Shown: positions 52,161-62,205, counted from the stretch's first letter. The stretch: DNA of 64,000 nucleotides from Prevotella sp. (GCA_017619755.1 JAFZRU010000008.1:30095-94094), one strand, 5' to 3'. Notes: generated from the sequence alone by a model not told the origin. Made by a program: numbers and translations.

Positions 52161-53732
52161 TCAATTTTTCGGATGTGTCTTCCGAAACTCATCCAATTGC
52201 TTAAAGCAATGTTTGTCAATCAATTGTTCGAGTTGTCTGTCCGGGTTGTGGCGTATTTTGCATTTGTGGTCGAAAATCATCAGGTTGCCGTTTTTCGCCG
52301 TATAGGGTTTCCATTTGGGCAACCCTTTGATGTTGGGGTCCCCGGTATGTGCGAAGGCGGCCCAAGCACTGCTCATCAAGTCAGCCAACTTCAAGTCTTT
52401 CTCCGTGGGCGAAGGCAGTTCGTTTTTGGAATGATGGAGCGTGTTGAAGCAGAACTTCAATTCATGTCCGTGAATGGAGCCGTTGTTGACGGGCGACCTC
52501 CAAGTGAACATATAAGCATAGGTCTTGGCCTGTCTGCTTTCCGCTATGTAATCGGCCGTGATAATCGTCTTGGGCCTGAAGAGCCAGTCGATGCTCACCA
52601 AATCCTGGGGAATGTATTTGGGGTATGCCTTGGCAAAGGCGCGGACATACGCTTCCGTGTCCTCCCCGAAGACAGGTTTCAGGTTTTCCTTGGCTTGTTG
52701 CAATGTCATCGGCTGGTCGTATGCCAATCGTTGCAGTTCGTTGAAAGTGGTGCCGATGATGATGGGAATGTCCGAAGAGATGTCTGCGAACCCAGGTTGG
52801 AAAGGCTGTTGCAGCAACGTCACCCCATCCGGCGACGGGCCGAAGCCCCACATCATGGGTGTTCCCGGCTTCCTCGTCCCGATGCTCGCCGCCATCGCCC
52901 TTTGTCCTGCGGCATAGAGTTCCTTGTAGGGAACGTCCTTGATTTGGTCCACGTGCTCCTTGTCAATGCCCAATTCCTTGAGGACAGCAAGCCCCAGCTC
53001 GCGTGTCATCTCCTTCGTATTGACGTTGAGGATGGTTCCGCTGAGGATGATGGCCTTGTGAAACAGACCCTTTGCCTGCGGCATGCACAACAAGGTTCCC
53101 ACCTTTCCTCCTCCACCCGACTCTCCGAAAATGGTCACATTGTTTGGGTCTCCTCCAAACCTGTCGATATTGTCCCTGACCCATTGCAGTGCCGCGACGA
53201 CATCCAACATTCCCACATTGGCGGAATACTTGTATTTTTCAGAGCAATCCGAAAGGTCAAGGAAGCCAAGGATGTTGAGTCTGTGGTTGACGCTCACCAC
53301 TACGACATCCTTCTGCGCCAATGCCATGCCCGGATTCCAAGCCGAGGTGCCGGAGTCGAACCCTCCTCCGTGCAGCCACACCATCACCGGCTTTTTCCTA
53401 TCAACATCCATGGTCCACACATTGAGTACGCAAGAGTTTTTCTCCGACATCTCATCCTCGGAGAGTTCTCGTCCATAGGTGGGTTGCATGGCCTGCGGCC
53501 CCCAATGGTCGCAAATCCTCTCGCCCTCCCATTTGTCAACAGGCATGGGCGGCATGAAACGTTCCACCTTGGCGTAAGGGATGCCAAGGAAGGCGACCGT
53601 GTTCTCTTGATTAAAACCTTTCACCCATCCCGACTGTGTTTTCACGAAATAGGGATTACTTGGTTGTCCGCACAGCAACGATGCATGGGTCAACATCAAG
53701 GCCACCAAGGGCATCATCCATTTAGCTTTCAT
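52161..53732 (-). CDS. Type-B carboxylesterase (alpha/beta hydrolase, CE10-like)
   Basis: The 523-residue secreted protein (signal MKAKWMMPLVALMLTHASLLCG) shows the carboxylesterase type-B pattern. VAFLGIPYAK comes first, then the oxyanion hole HGGGF (residues 121-125) and FGESGGGG with nucleophile Ser205. The late segment GSIHGHELKFCFN supplies the catalytic His. It starts 7 bp after the GH2 stop and is almost surely co-transcribed with it. Beside a PL11 lyase and a GH2 enzyme it may remove acetyl or other ester groups from pectin, but the family also contains non-sugar esterases, so the substrate is inferred from context only. Confidence 0.9.
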   Translation of the reverse strand: MKAKWMMPLVALMLTHASLLCGQPSNPYFVKTQSGWVKGFNQENTVAFLGIPYAKVERFMPPMPVDKWEGERICDHWGPQAMQPTYGRELSEDEMSEKNSCVLNVWTMDVDRKKPVMVWLHGGGFDSGTSAWNPGMALAQKDVVVVSVNHRLNILGFLDLSDCSEKYKYSANVGMLDVVAALQWVRDNIDRFGGDPNNVTIFGESGGGGKVGTLLCMPQAKGLFHKAIILSGTILNVNTKEMTRELGLAVLKELGIDKEHVDQIKDVPYKELYAAGQRAMAASIGTRKPGTPMMWGFGPSPDGVTLLQQPFQPGFADISSDIPIIIGTTFNELQRLAYDQPMTLQQAKENLKPVFGEDTEAYVRAFAKAYPKYIPQDLVSIDWLFRPKTIITADYIAESRQAKTYAYMFTWRSPVNNGSIHGHELKFCFNTLHHSKNELPSPTEKDLKLADLMSSAWAAFAHTGDPNIKGLPKWKPYTAKNGNLMIFDHKCKIRHNPDRQLEQLIDKHCFKQLDEFRKTHPKN

Positions 53733-53739
53733 ATTTCTG

Positions 53740-56700
53740 TTATTTGACTATTTTTTTACCGTTGAAGATATAAATACCTTTGGGCAGAGAGGACAACAGC
53801 GAAACATCGGTGGCACGTTTTCGCCCTTGAAGGTCATAAATGCCCAAGTCGAGGACGGCCTGTTCGTCGCTGACGTGTTCGATGGACGTGCTGGTTGACT
53901 CCGCTTGAATACCAATCTCTGCGGCGGAAGTCCACTTGTTTCCGTTGATTTCAGACAAGGCGACGAACTTGAGGTATCTTCCTTGTTTTGGTACGGTGAG
54001 TTTGGCCACCTGCATGGCTGTCGTGTTTTTGAATTCACCCTTTGCCACAGGAGAGCCCCACTGTGTGCCGTCATTGCTCAAATACACCTCGAAAGACTTG
54101 ACCATTCCATTTTGGTTGCCGTCATTGCGTGCAATGTAAGTGAATGCCGTCACCCTGTAGGTATTGACCATGTCCACCACCAAGGTATGGGGACATGGTG
54201 GTTCTGTACCCCAGTATTCCGTATGCCAGAACGTGTTGATGTTGTTGTCGAAGGCCAAGCGGGCTTCGTTGCCGCTATGGTCACTGTCCACGCTCACCAA
54301 TTTCCATACACCCTTGTTGATGAAGAGGTCAAACTGGTAAGTCATCACCTGACTGTCCATCATTCCCTCCGCCGTACTGTAAGCCTTGATGTTACAGGCA
54401 TCATTGTGAGCGAGTGCGTTCGTGTATTTCTTGTATTCGCCGCCATCCATACTGTAATAGATGGTGGCGCCTTTTGTCGGAGTAGTCATCTTGATGGTTC
54501 CGATGTTTGTTCGCTCACAACTCACGGGTTGGCATACAGGCATCGCCACACGTGCCTTTTGAGCCATATCGCTTTCTGTCGTCAGCGGCATGATGAAGAA
54601 GCGGAAGGCCGTATTGCTCGCCCGTAGTTCATATTTGTCCATCACGTCCGAACCGCAACTGGCATTGCCCAAGCCACGAGTGGCGGCATCCAAAGAGACG
54701 ACCGTGTTGTCACATGTCTTCCATTGGTGGGTGTGCTTGCTCCGGTTGTCGCGGTTGGTATAGTTGTCCTCGGGGCGGAAATGGACAGCAGAAGCAGCCA
54801 TCTCGTCCGGGGCGACAAAAAGCAACCCCTTGCCCTCGCTGTCGGTCACTGCCATCCACCGCACCTCCTGCTTGGTGCCATGCTCCTGCGGCAGGATGTA
54901 TTCTTCATATTGGTCTTTGACCGTACTCTTGTAGATGCCTGGCAGACAAGCCTCCTTACGATCCACATAACTGTCCCACGGGCCACGTCCGAACCAGAAA
55001 AGTTGCTCCATCGACGAGGGCATCTCCAATTTAAATCCCAATTTTGGCAGGATGGCTCCCGTGGCGGAAGGCTTGACAAAGGCATCGGTCATGATGGTGC
55101 CATCGGCACAGACGATGAACAGAAGGCTGACATCGAACGACGTGCCGTTCTGTCCCGTATGTGTGCTGTGCATGGTGACGCTGGCAGTCTTCCCATCATC
55201 ACTCTTCTTGTATTCCATGGAAGTGCCGCGAGCGGTCAGTTTGCGCAGTCCCATCGCATCCCAAGAACCCGACTGTCTCCCATCATTGTCGGTAGGAAGT
55301 CTGAAGACGTTGAGAAGCAATGGCTTGCTCATCATTTCCACGCCATTGTAGAAATAACTGCTCAACGTGCCAGAAGTCTTGTTGAACACAACCTTGAAAG
55401 AGGCGTTGCCCACCGTCAAGCCACTATTGGTCTCTTCCACATCCAAATTCTCCGAAGCATTGAGTTGGGCGAAGTCATACAGAGGCTTTTCGGCTTTCTT
55501 CACCTGCAGCCTCTCCTCGGCGACGACATAGCCGGCATCAGCCCAGAGCGTACTTTCCTTCTGTGTCGCCTTGAACTCCAAGAACGCTTCTTTCGATGCA
55601 TCCAAAGCATTCAGAGCGGAGGTGTCAATGGTGACCTGCGCACTGTCGCCAGGGGCCACCGCTTGGCTGATCTCACCCGAGGAGAGTGGGTTGCCCTCTT
55701 CATCCATCAAGACATAGCGCACGTCATAATGGGTGCTGGAAAGGAAAGCTTGCTTGTTTTTGATGAGGAATTGCGAAGGTTTGTTCTTGACAGCCTTGAA
55801 CTCCAAGGGTTGATAGATTTTCTTGGTGTTGTATGACTTGGAGGTGAGGGTCCAGTCAGGATGGACAAGGCCGTTGATGCAGAAGTTGCCATCATTGGGA
55901 GCGTCACCGAAATCCCCTCCGTATGCCCAATATTCCTTTCCGGCCGCGTTTTTCGTGAGCAAGCCCTGGTCCTTGAAGTCCCAGATAAACTCACCCGTCA
56001 GGCAAGGATATTTCTCATAAAGGTCGAACATCTCCCTCACGTTGCCCATCGAATTGCCCATCGAATGGCTGTTCTCACACTGGATGTGGGGCTTTTGTCC
56101 GCTCTTGCCTTGTCTGGAGGAGCCTATCCATTCGATGTGTTCATAACCACCATACATCGAGCTGGACACATCGGCGTAGTCGCTGTTCCCCTCGTAGTGC
56201 GTCAGGCGGGTTTTGTCCAGTTGCTTGATGGCATTTCCCACATATTGGAAATTGACCCCATTTCCCGACTCGTTTCCAAAAGACCATATAAAGATGCAAG
56301 GATGATTGCGCATCCACCGCACTTGGTTGGTGGAGCGTTCCACCATTGCCTGCCGGAAGAGTTCCACCGACGAAAGCTTTTGGTTGGCATGACATTCCAC
56401 GTCCGCCTCTGCGAGGACATACAAGCCATATTTGTCGCAAAGGTCATAAAAGACGGGGTCGTTGGGATAGTGTGACGTGCGGACTGCGTTGATGTTCAAA
56501 CGCTTCATTGTCTTGATGTCCTCCTCTATCTCCTCGTCTGTGATGGCACGACCATTGACAGGGCTGAAATCATGCCGGTTGACACCATGGAAGACCATAC
56601 GACGCCCATTGATGATCAGTGCGCCATCGGCCCGTATGCCCACTTCCCTGAAACCCACTTTCCCTCCACGAATGTCGATGGTTTTCCCTTCACTGTCTTT

Positions 56701-57723
56701 CAATATCAGCACGAGGTCATAGAGGTTGGGGGTCTCGGCAGTCCATTTCAAGGGATTGGACACCACCATGTCAAAGCTGAGTTCCGATGACGTCGTCACC
56801 TGCTTTCGGGCGGAAGCGACCTCGGCACCCTCTCTCTCGATGCGCACTTCCACCTCGCCTCCTGTCACCGCCTCCACGCCAGTGAGGCTGACTTTGACAT
56901 TTGTCTTGGCATTCGTGTAGGTGACATCCAAGTCGGTGGTGAAGAAATAGTCGCGTATCTGGCTCTTTGGTGCGGACCAAAGGAAGCAGTGTCGCTGTAT
57001 GCCAGTCAATCTCCAATAATCCTGGCATTCGAGGAACGAACCGCTGGTGAAACGATATACTTGCAGGGCGATGGTGTTCTCACCGTCTGTGAGATAAGGA
57101 GTGATGTTGAATTCAGAGGGCAGATAGGAATCTTCGCTGTATCCCACACGTTGCCCGTTGACCCAGAGATAATATCCATGGCCCACGCCGTTGAAACGCA
57201 CATAGACATCCCTCCCCTCCCATGACGACGGGATGGTGAACGTTTTGCGATAGGTGCCCACGGGATTGGGCATTGAACTGTTGTATGTGAACCATGAGGG
57301 TCTGCTGGCCATCACACTGTAAGTGTTCTCGTCGAAAGAGAAAGGATAGGCCACATTGCAATAGAGCGGCTTGTCCCATGGCATGCCATTGTGCAGCCCC
57401 CATACCTGCCAGCTTGAAGGAACGTCGATGTCCACCCATGCGCCATCATCGAAAGTCTGTGCGCATGTTTCGTTCTTTACCGCAGAAGGAGATTTCACCC
57501 ATAAGAACTTCCATTTGCCGTCGAGCGACATATAATAAGGCGAGTCCTTCATATCCTTGGAGGCCACGTCTTGCTCGTTTGCCCAGGGTATGCCGACAGT
57601 ATGGGCCACCTCGCGATTGACACTGGTGATTTTGGGGTCATCCCATTCCTTGCCGGTCTGGGCGAATGACGGTTGAAAGGCCGATGCGGCTGCTACAATG
57701 AATAGTCCTTTGATCATATTCAT
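53740..57723 (-). CDS. LacZ-type GH2 beta-galactosidase with chitobiase-like and F5/8 type C domains
   Basis: The 1327-residue secreted enzyme (signal MNMIKGLFIVAAASAFQPSFAQ; a second ATG at 57717) follows LacZ. The jelly-roll sugar-binding domain is at about 40-250 (GYYLWVNGQRVGYSEDS). The barrel has acid/base Glu485 (FGNESGNG) and nucleophile Glu550 in CENSHSMGN, where LacZ has CEYAHAMGN. The small-chain domain follows at about 780-1060 (WFGRGPWDSYVDRK). Added behind are a chitobiase-like module (GATIYYSMDGGEYKKY, about 1090), an F5/8 type C (discoidin) module (AFDNNINTFWHTEYWG; about 1170-1285) and a sorting-type tail (GIYDLQGRKR...LPKGIYIFNGKK). It probably trims beta-galactosides, for example galactan side chains of rhamnogalacturonan I. 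Confidence 0.93.
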   Translation of the reverse strand: MNMIKGLFIVAAASAFQPSFAQTGKEWDDPKITSVNREVAHTVGIPWANEQDVASKDMKDSPYYMSLDGKWKFLWVKSPSAVKNETCAQTFDDGAWVDIDVPSSWQVWGLHNGMPWDKPLYCNVAYPFSFDENTYSVMASRPSWFTYNSSMPNPVGTYRKTFTIPSSWEGRDVYVRFNGVGHGYYLWVNGQRVGYSEDSYLPSEFNITPYLTDGENTIALQVYRFTSGSFLECQDYWRLTGIQRHCFLWSAPKSQIRDYFFTTDLDVTYTNAKTNVKVSLTGVEAVTGGEVEVRIEREGAEVASARKQVTTSSELSFDMVVSNPLKWTAETPNLYDLVLILKDSEGKTIDIRGGKVGFREVGIRADGALIINGRRMVFHGVNRHDFSPVNGRAITDEEIEEDIKTMKRLNINAVRTSHYPNDPVFYDLCDKYGLYVLAEADVECHANQKLSSVELFRQAMVERSTNQVRWMRNHPCIFIWSFGNESGNGVNFQYVGNAIKQLDKTRLTHYEGNSDYADVSSSMYGGYEHIEWIGSSRQGKSGQKPHIQCENSHSMGNSMGNVREMFDLYEKYPCLTGEFIWDFKDQGLLTKNAAGKEYWAYGGDFGDAPNDGNFCINGLVHPDWTLTSKSYNTKKIYQPLEFKAVKNKPSQFLIKNKQAFLSSTHYDVRYVLMDEEGNPLSSGEISQAVAPGDSAQVTIDTSALNALDASKEAFLEFKATQKESTLWADAGYVVAEERLQVKKAEKPLYDFAQLNASENLDVEETNSGLTVGNASFKVVFNKTSGTLSSYFYNGVEMMSKPLLLNVFRLPTDNDGRQSGSWDAMGLRKLTARGTSMEYKKSDDGKTASVTMHSTHTGQNGTSFDVSLLFIVCADGTIMTDAFVKPSATGAILPKLGFKLEMPSSMEQLFWFGRGPWDSYVDRKEACLPGIYKSTVKDQYEEYILPQEHGTKQEVRWMAVTDSEGKGLLFVAPDEMAASAVHFRPEDNYTNRDNRSKHTHQWKTCDNTVVSLDAATRGLGNASCGSDVMDKYELRASNTAFRFFIMPLTTESDMAQKARVAMPVCQPVSCERTNIGTIKMTTPTKGATIYYSMDGGEYKKYTNALAHNDACNIKAYSTAEGMMDSQVMTYQFDLFINKGVWKLVSVDSDHSGNEARLAFDNNINTFWHTEYWGTEPPCPHTLVVDMVNTYRVTAFTYIARNDGNQNGMVKSFEVYLSNDGTQWGSPVAKGEFKNTTAMQVAKLTVPKQGRYLKFVALSEINGNKWTSAAEIGIQAESTSTSIEHVSDEQAVLDLGIYDLQGRKRATDVSLLSSLPKGIYIFNGKKIVK

Positions 57724-57777
57724 GATGTTTCAGTTTTTAGGATTCGGTTTCCGGTTTCACTTTTTCATTTCCGTCTG

Positions 57778-57785
57778 CAAAGGTA
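57778..57785 (-). promoter_or_regulatory. Probable -7 element of the GH2-carboxylesterase operon
   Basis: TACCTTTG on the minus strand, 54 bp before the GH2 start. No TTTG at the -33 distance. It shares a 229-bp divergent region with the promoter at 57889. Confidence 0.55.
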
Positions 57786-57888
57786 TTAAAAAAATCGCTT
57801 TTTCACACCATCTATTCCACAATCATAGCCTTCAAATGATGCAAAGTTGACCAAATTTAACACACTTGCAATGGTTTCCCCATTTTTA

Positions 57889-57920
57889 TTTGGCTTTTCT
57901 CTTGTTTCTTCGTACCTTTA
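57889..57920 (+). promoter_or_regulatory. Promoter of the third membrane-protein/CxxCH operon
   Basis: TTTG (57889-57892), 20 bp, TACCTTTA (57913-57920; one mismatch to TAnnTTTG). The start codon 57953 is 32 bp downstream. Confidence 0.7.
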
Positions 57921-57952
57921 CCACCCGAAAACCATCTCATGTAAAACTGACG

Positions 57953-59788
57953 ATGAAAAGACTATTAAAACCCATGGCTCTCTGGCTGGTCACCTTGATT
58001 GCGGTGGCTTCTGCCTTGCTTTTTTATGAAGCCGACCTACTTTGGAAGGTTCAGCAGCACAACGTATTCCTCAACACTTCTTCATTCTTCCATCAGATGA
58101 TGACGGTGCCGGGTGGCATGCTTTCTTATCTATCGGCATACTTCACCCAGCATTTTTACCATCCCTGGGTGGGCGTGATATTGCTCTGCTGCTGGTGGCT
58201 GCTGTTGATGTGGCTGACGAAACGTACGTTCAACATTTCCAACAAATGGACGGTGTTGACGTTGATTCCCGTGGCTATCCTGTTAGTGGCCAACATGGTT
58301 TTGGGTTACTGGGTTTACATCATCAAACTGCCTGGCTATTTCTATGTAGCCACTATTGGAACGACGGCTGCAACGGCCCTGCTATGGGCATACCGAAAAA
58401 TGCCAGAGAAGCCATGGCTTCGTGCCGCTTTCATCGTGCTGGTGACACTTGCAGCCTATCCGCTGATGGGAGTCTATGCGCTGGCTGCCGCCGCGCTCAT
58501 GGCTGTGATGGAGTGGCGTCTTTCCAACCACCCCTCCCCTCTAAGTTCTCGAATCTTAACAAGTGTTGCTGCACTGCTCAGCATCATTTTCATCCCGCTG
58601 TTCTATTATCGTTTCGTTTACTGCGGAACCAACATCATCGACATCTGGCGAACAGCCATTCCTGTCTTTGCCGTTTCTGACAATTACCCCCAATTCTACA
58701 TCCCATACTATGCGCTGGCCGTCTTCTTCCTGTTGATGGCCCTCACCTACCGTAGAGAGCGCGTCAAGAAGGAATCCAAATCCTCTCCATTCATCCAATT
58801 CCTACCCCCGTTCATCATATTCCTCATCATCGGCGGCTCCGTTTATTATTTCTGGTACAAGGATGCCAACTTCCACCATGAACTGAGCATGCAGCGTAGC
58901 GTGGAGCAAGCCGACTGGGAAGGTGTCATCAAGGAAGGAACAAAGCAGGACGGAGAACCCACCAGGGCCATCGTGATGATGCACAACTTGGCACTGAGCC
59001 GATTAGGACGTCAATGCGACGAGATGTATAAATTTCCCAAAGGGTCGAAGAAATACAACACTCCCCTACCAGTCTTCATGTATAACATCGCAGGTCGCAT
59101 GATGCTCTATCAGTATGGTGCCATGAACGAGTGCCACCGTGTGTGTATGGAAGAAGGGGTGGAATACGGTTGGAACGTAGAACAGCTGAAAGACTTGGCC
59201 CGTTGTGCCATCTTCAACAAGGAGGCGCAAACGGCCATGAAATTCCTCGACATCCTCCGACATACCTTTTATTATGGTGATTGGGCCGACCACATGGAGA
59301 AGTTGCTCAACGATCCGAAGCAGTTGGCCAATGACAAAGAAACGGGCCCCATCACCCACATGATGCATTACACAGACAAGTTGAATGCGGTGGAAGGCTA
59401 TGTGGAGAGGTTCCTGATGAACTCGTTGGCACAAGAGGATGCCGACGACCTCTACTTCCAAGAACAAGCCGTCTTGGCCGCCTTATGGACAAGAGACCCC
59501 GACCTCTTCTGGCCCCGCTTCGAACATTATATGGAACTGAACGGCGACAGAAATGTGCCTCGCATTTTCCAAGAGGCCGCATGGCTCTTCGCCAACATGC
59601 AAGGCATGGAGGGACTGGAGGAGTGGGAACTTGAGCCAGGTGTCAAGGAGAGCTTCAACGCTTTCATGCAACAGATGCAGCGATTCAAAAAGGCGCCCAA
59701 TGAAAGCACCAAGAGACAGATGTACCTGTCTTTCAGCAACACCTACTATTTCGAATACTTTTTCTTAAGAGACATTACCTACTATTAA
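57953..59788 (+). CDS. Polytopic membrane protein with C-terminal helical repeats (DUF6057-like), copy 3
   Basis: The start is ATG 57953 (MKRLLKPMALWLVTLIAVAS), because the promoter rules out the longer frame from 57866; 611 residues. About ten membrane segments occupy residues 8-320 (LSAYFTQHFYHPWVGVILLC; NMVLGYWVYIIKLPGY). The helical soluble half carries the family motifs LYQYGAMNECHR and HTFYYGDWADHMEKLL, and an aromatic C-terminus TYYFEYFFLRDITYY. It is closest to copy 1 (shared LGYWVYI). It is followed after 1 bp by a CxxCH lipoprotein gene, repeating the arrangement seen twice at 4-10 kb. No catalytic residues are recognisable. Confidence 0.82.
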   Translation: MKRLLKPMALWLVTLIAVASALLFYEADLLWKVQQHNVFLNTSSFFHQMMTVPGGMLSYLSAYFTQHFYHPWVGVILLCCWWLLLMWLTKRTFNISNKWTVLTLIPVAILLVANMVLGYWVYIIKLPGYFYVATIGTTAATALLWAYRKMPEKPWLRAAFIVLVTLAAYPLMGVYALAAAALMAVMEWRLSNHPSPLSSRILTSVAALLSIIFIPLFYYRFVYCGTNIIDIWRTAIPVFAVSDNYPQFYIPYYALAVFFLLMALTYRRERVKKESKSSPFIQFLPPFIIFLIIGGSVYYFWYKDANFHHELSMQRSVEQADWEGVIKEGTKQDGEPTRAIVMMHNLALSRLGRQCDEMYKFPKGSKKYNTPLPVFMYNIAGRMMLYQYGAMNECHRVCMEEGVEYGWNVEQLKDLARCAIFNKEAQTAMKFLDILRHTFYYGDWADHMEKLLNDPKQLANDKETGPITHMMHYTDKLNAVEGYVERFLMNSLAQEDADDLYFQEQAVLAALWTRDPDLFWPRFEHYMELNGDRNVPRIFQEAAWLFANMQGMEGLEEWELEPGVKESFNAFMQQMQRFKKAPNESTKRQMYLSFSNTYYFEYFFLRDITYY

Positions 59789-59789
59789 T

Positions 59790-61286
59790 ATGAAGAGACT
59801 GCTTTTGTTCACCGCCATGGCCACCCTGTTAGTGGCTTGTGGAAACCAGATACCCCAAAATTTCTGGGAGTCGGACAAACTCCCGAGCATCTATCCCGAC
59901 TACACCAACGTCACGGTGCCAGTCAACATCGCACCGCTGACCTTCCAGATTGACGGAAAGGCTGATGATGTGGTGGCCAGGCTATCGATTGGCGAAGAAG
60001 AGGTCATTTGTGGAGGGCACAAGATACAGCCCGATGCTGACGACTGGAAACGACTGACCGAACTTGCCAAAGGCGACTCCATCAAGGTGGAGGTCTTTGT
60101 GGAGCTTAACGACAGTTGGACGCGTTTCAAGCCATTCAACATTTACGTCTCACCCGATTCCATCGATCCTTACATCAGTTATCGTCTTATTCCGCCTTCG
60201 TATGTCACCTACGAGGAACTGACCATCAACCAACGCTGCTTGGAAAACTACGATGAAAGCGTCATCTATGACAACATGCTCTGCTCCGAGGGGAGCGATG
60301 GACAGTGTATCAACTGCCACAACTACCAGCAATACAACCCTGAAAGGATGCAGTTCCATGCCCGTCAGAACATGGGCGGTACCATCATCGCTTACGATGG
60401 AACTATCAAAAAAATAGGCATGGGGCACGATTCCATCCTTTCTGCCGGGGTCTATCCCACTTGGCATCCCTGGCTCAAACTCATCGTCTATTCCACCAAC
60501 AAGACAGGCCAGATCTTCCATAGCGTCAATCCCAACAAGATCGAGGTGTTCGATTCGGAGAGCGACCTCATTGCCTATAATGTGGAGAAAAACGAAGTGA
60601 CCAATATCGAGAACGACACGACGGAGATGGAGTGCTTCCCCTTCTGGGCTCCCGATGGCAAGACTCTCTATTACTGCAGTGCCCACTTCGAGTACCGCGA
60701 CACGATTGAGAAGGGAGCGGAGTTTACCATGCGGACCCAAGAGGCAAAATACAACCTCTACAAGAAGAGTTTCGACCCCGAAACCATGCAGTTTGGACCA
60801 CGTCAGTTGGTCTTTGCGGCTGATTCCATCGACAAGAGCGCCACTCTGCCCCGCATCTCGCCCGATGGCCGGTTCCTGATGTTCACCCTTGCCCAATATG
60901 GCGTTTTCCACATCTGGCACCACGATGCCGACCTTTGGATGCTGGATTTGAAGACTGGCGAAGTTCGGAACATGGAAGAAATCAACTCACCTGACACGGA
61001 GAGTTATCACTCCTGGTCAAGCAACGGCAAATGGGTGGTGTTCAGCAGTCGCCGCTATGACGGCAACTACACACGTCCGTTCATCGCCCATATCGACAAC
61101 AACGGTCGCGGCAGCAAGCCCTTCGAACTGCCTTGTGCCGATCCCGACAACCATCGTCAAATGCTGAAAAGCTACAACGTCCCCGAGTTGATGCGCGGAC
61201 CTGTCACCATCAAGCCACAACAGTTCGCCGATGCCCTCAAACAAGATCCCACCCCCGTGAAATACGTCCATAAACTTAGTAAATAA
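59790..61286 (+). CDS. Lipoprotein with CxxCH haem-c motif and PD40/TolB-like propeller repeats, copy 3
   Basis: The 498-residue lipoprotein (MKRLLLFTAMATLLVAC, lipobox Cys17) has the family block IYPDYTNVTVPVNIAPLTF and the haem-attachment motif CINCHNY (C173, C176, H177), followed by MQFHAR. The propeller-like repeats are YPTWHPWLKLIVYSTN, FPFWAPDGKTLYYC, LPRISPDGRFLMF and HSWSSNGKWVVFSSRR. The motif WHHDADL is intact. The end KSYNVPELMRGPVTI matches copy 1 closely. All three copies keep the CxxCH, the Met-x-x-His (MLFH/MSLH/MQFH) a short distance after it, and the HHD/EAD motif, marking these as the functionally constrained sites. The role is unknown. Confidence 0.85.
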   Translation: MKRLLLFTAMATLLVACGNQIPQNFWESDKLPSIYPDYTNVTVPVNIAPLTFQIDGKADDVVARLSIGEEEVICGGHKIQPDADDWKRLTELAKGDSIKVEVFVELNDSWTRFKPFNIYVSPDSIDPYISYRLIPPSYVTYEELTINQRCLENYDESVIYDNMLCSEGSDGQCINCHNYQQYNPERMQFHARQNMGGTIIAYDGTIKKIGMGHDSILSAGVYPTWHPWLKLIVYSTNKTGQIFHSVNPNKIEVFDSESDLIAYNVEKNEVTNIENDTTEMECFPFWAPDGKTLYYCSAHFEYRDTIEKGAEFTMRTQEAKYNLYKKSFDPETMQFGPRQLVFAADSIDKSATLPRISPDGRFLMFTLAQYGVFHIWHHDADLWMLDLKTGEVRNMEEINSPDTESYHSWSSNGKWVVFSSRRYDGNYTRPFIAHIDNNGRGSKPFELPCADPDNHRQMLKSYNVPELMRGPVTIKPQQFADALKQDPTPVKYVHKLSK

Positions 61287-61316
61287 GGGAACTTTGTACT
61301 CCCACAAAAAGAACAG

Positions 61317-62174
61317 ATGAATAGAACAGGGATATCGCTCATCGCAGCATTTATTTTCCTTCCATTCGTAGCCAACGCACAAGTGGAAAATCCACGCGGC
61401 ATCTACAAAATGATGACGCTCACAGGCAAACAAGGGGAAATCAAGGCACCTTTCGACCAATACAAAATCTGCACGGACAGCGTCACCCTGATGCTCAATG
61501 TGCAAGGCAGACAGTTTTCGTTGGGCAATACCGACAAAAACGTGCTCAACTTTACAGGCGAGGAGGCCGATGCTCACGATGCCACCGCCACCCGCATTTT
61601 CAACAGCAACGCCAACCATTTCACGCTGAAATGGTGGAGCACCACACCCAGTCATTTATACTTCCCACATAATGATTGGTGTACCGAATATTACGAGTCG
61701 GGACAATACTCCGAGAATGCCAAGGTCATTCTCGATGCCCTCTCCTCACCCACCGCCACCGACCATCGTATTCCTTTTATCGGCACTTGGCGGATGGTTG
61801 GCATGATGGACGAGCTCCGAGATACCAAACGACAATTGGAAAAACTTCGCGAAGGCAACAGGTTCAAAACAAATATCGGCTACCTTATCTTCACCCCCGA
61901 CCATGTCATCATGTATAGCAACAGCAGAAGTGGCGGCAGCATCGACCATGTCGCCTATGCCAGTAAAAAGAAAATCATGATTGGGAAGAACGATGCCAAC
62001 AACACCCCCCGAAGAGCTACCGAACACGCCATCACCTGGTTCGGAAAAGACTGCTTCGCCATGGAAGTCCAATTAGAAGGTTATCGCACCGACCACGAGA
62101 TTTGGGAGCGTGTGACAGATACAACGCCCTTGCTCAACAAGATTGCCAGCCGTTACATTTCTGGAAGTCGCTGA
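61317..62174 (+). CDS. Secreted lipocalin-like (DUF4488-type) protein
   Basis: The 285-residue protein has a signal peptide (MNRTGISLIAAFIFLPFVANA). It seems to contain two similar beta-rich halves: NPRGIYKMMTLTGKQGE..FDQYKICTDSVTLML (about 25-120) and FIGTWRMVGMMDELRDTKR..IGYLIFTPDHVIMY (about 148-285). The second ends AITWFGKDCFAMEV..DHEIWERV, as in lipocalin-like DUF4488 proteins. It begins 30 bp after the third CxxCH lipoprotein gene and is probably its co-transcribed partner; no equivalent follows the pairs at 4-10 kb. Lipocalin folds bind small hydrophobic ligands. The family call is tentative. Confidence 0.65.
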   Translation: MNRTGISLIAAFIFLPFVANAQVENPRGIYKMMTLTGKQGEIKAPFDQYKICTDSVTLMLNVQGRQFSLGNTDKNVLNFTGEEADAHDATATRIFNSNANHFTLKWWSTTPSHLYFPHNDWCTEYYESGQYSENAKVILDALSSPTATDHRIPFIGTWRMVGMMDELRDTKRQLEKLREGNRFKTNIGYLIFTPDHVIMYSNSRSGGSIDHVAYASKKKIMIGKNDANNTPRRATEHAITWFGKDCFAMEVQLEGYRTDHEIWERVTDTTPLLNKIASRYISGSR

Positions 62175-62205
62175 AGATTATCGTGCTGTGCGGTTGAGTA
62201 TGTTA

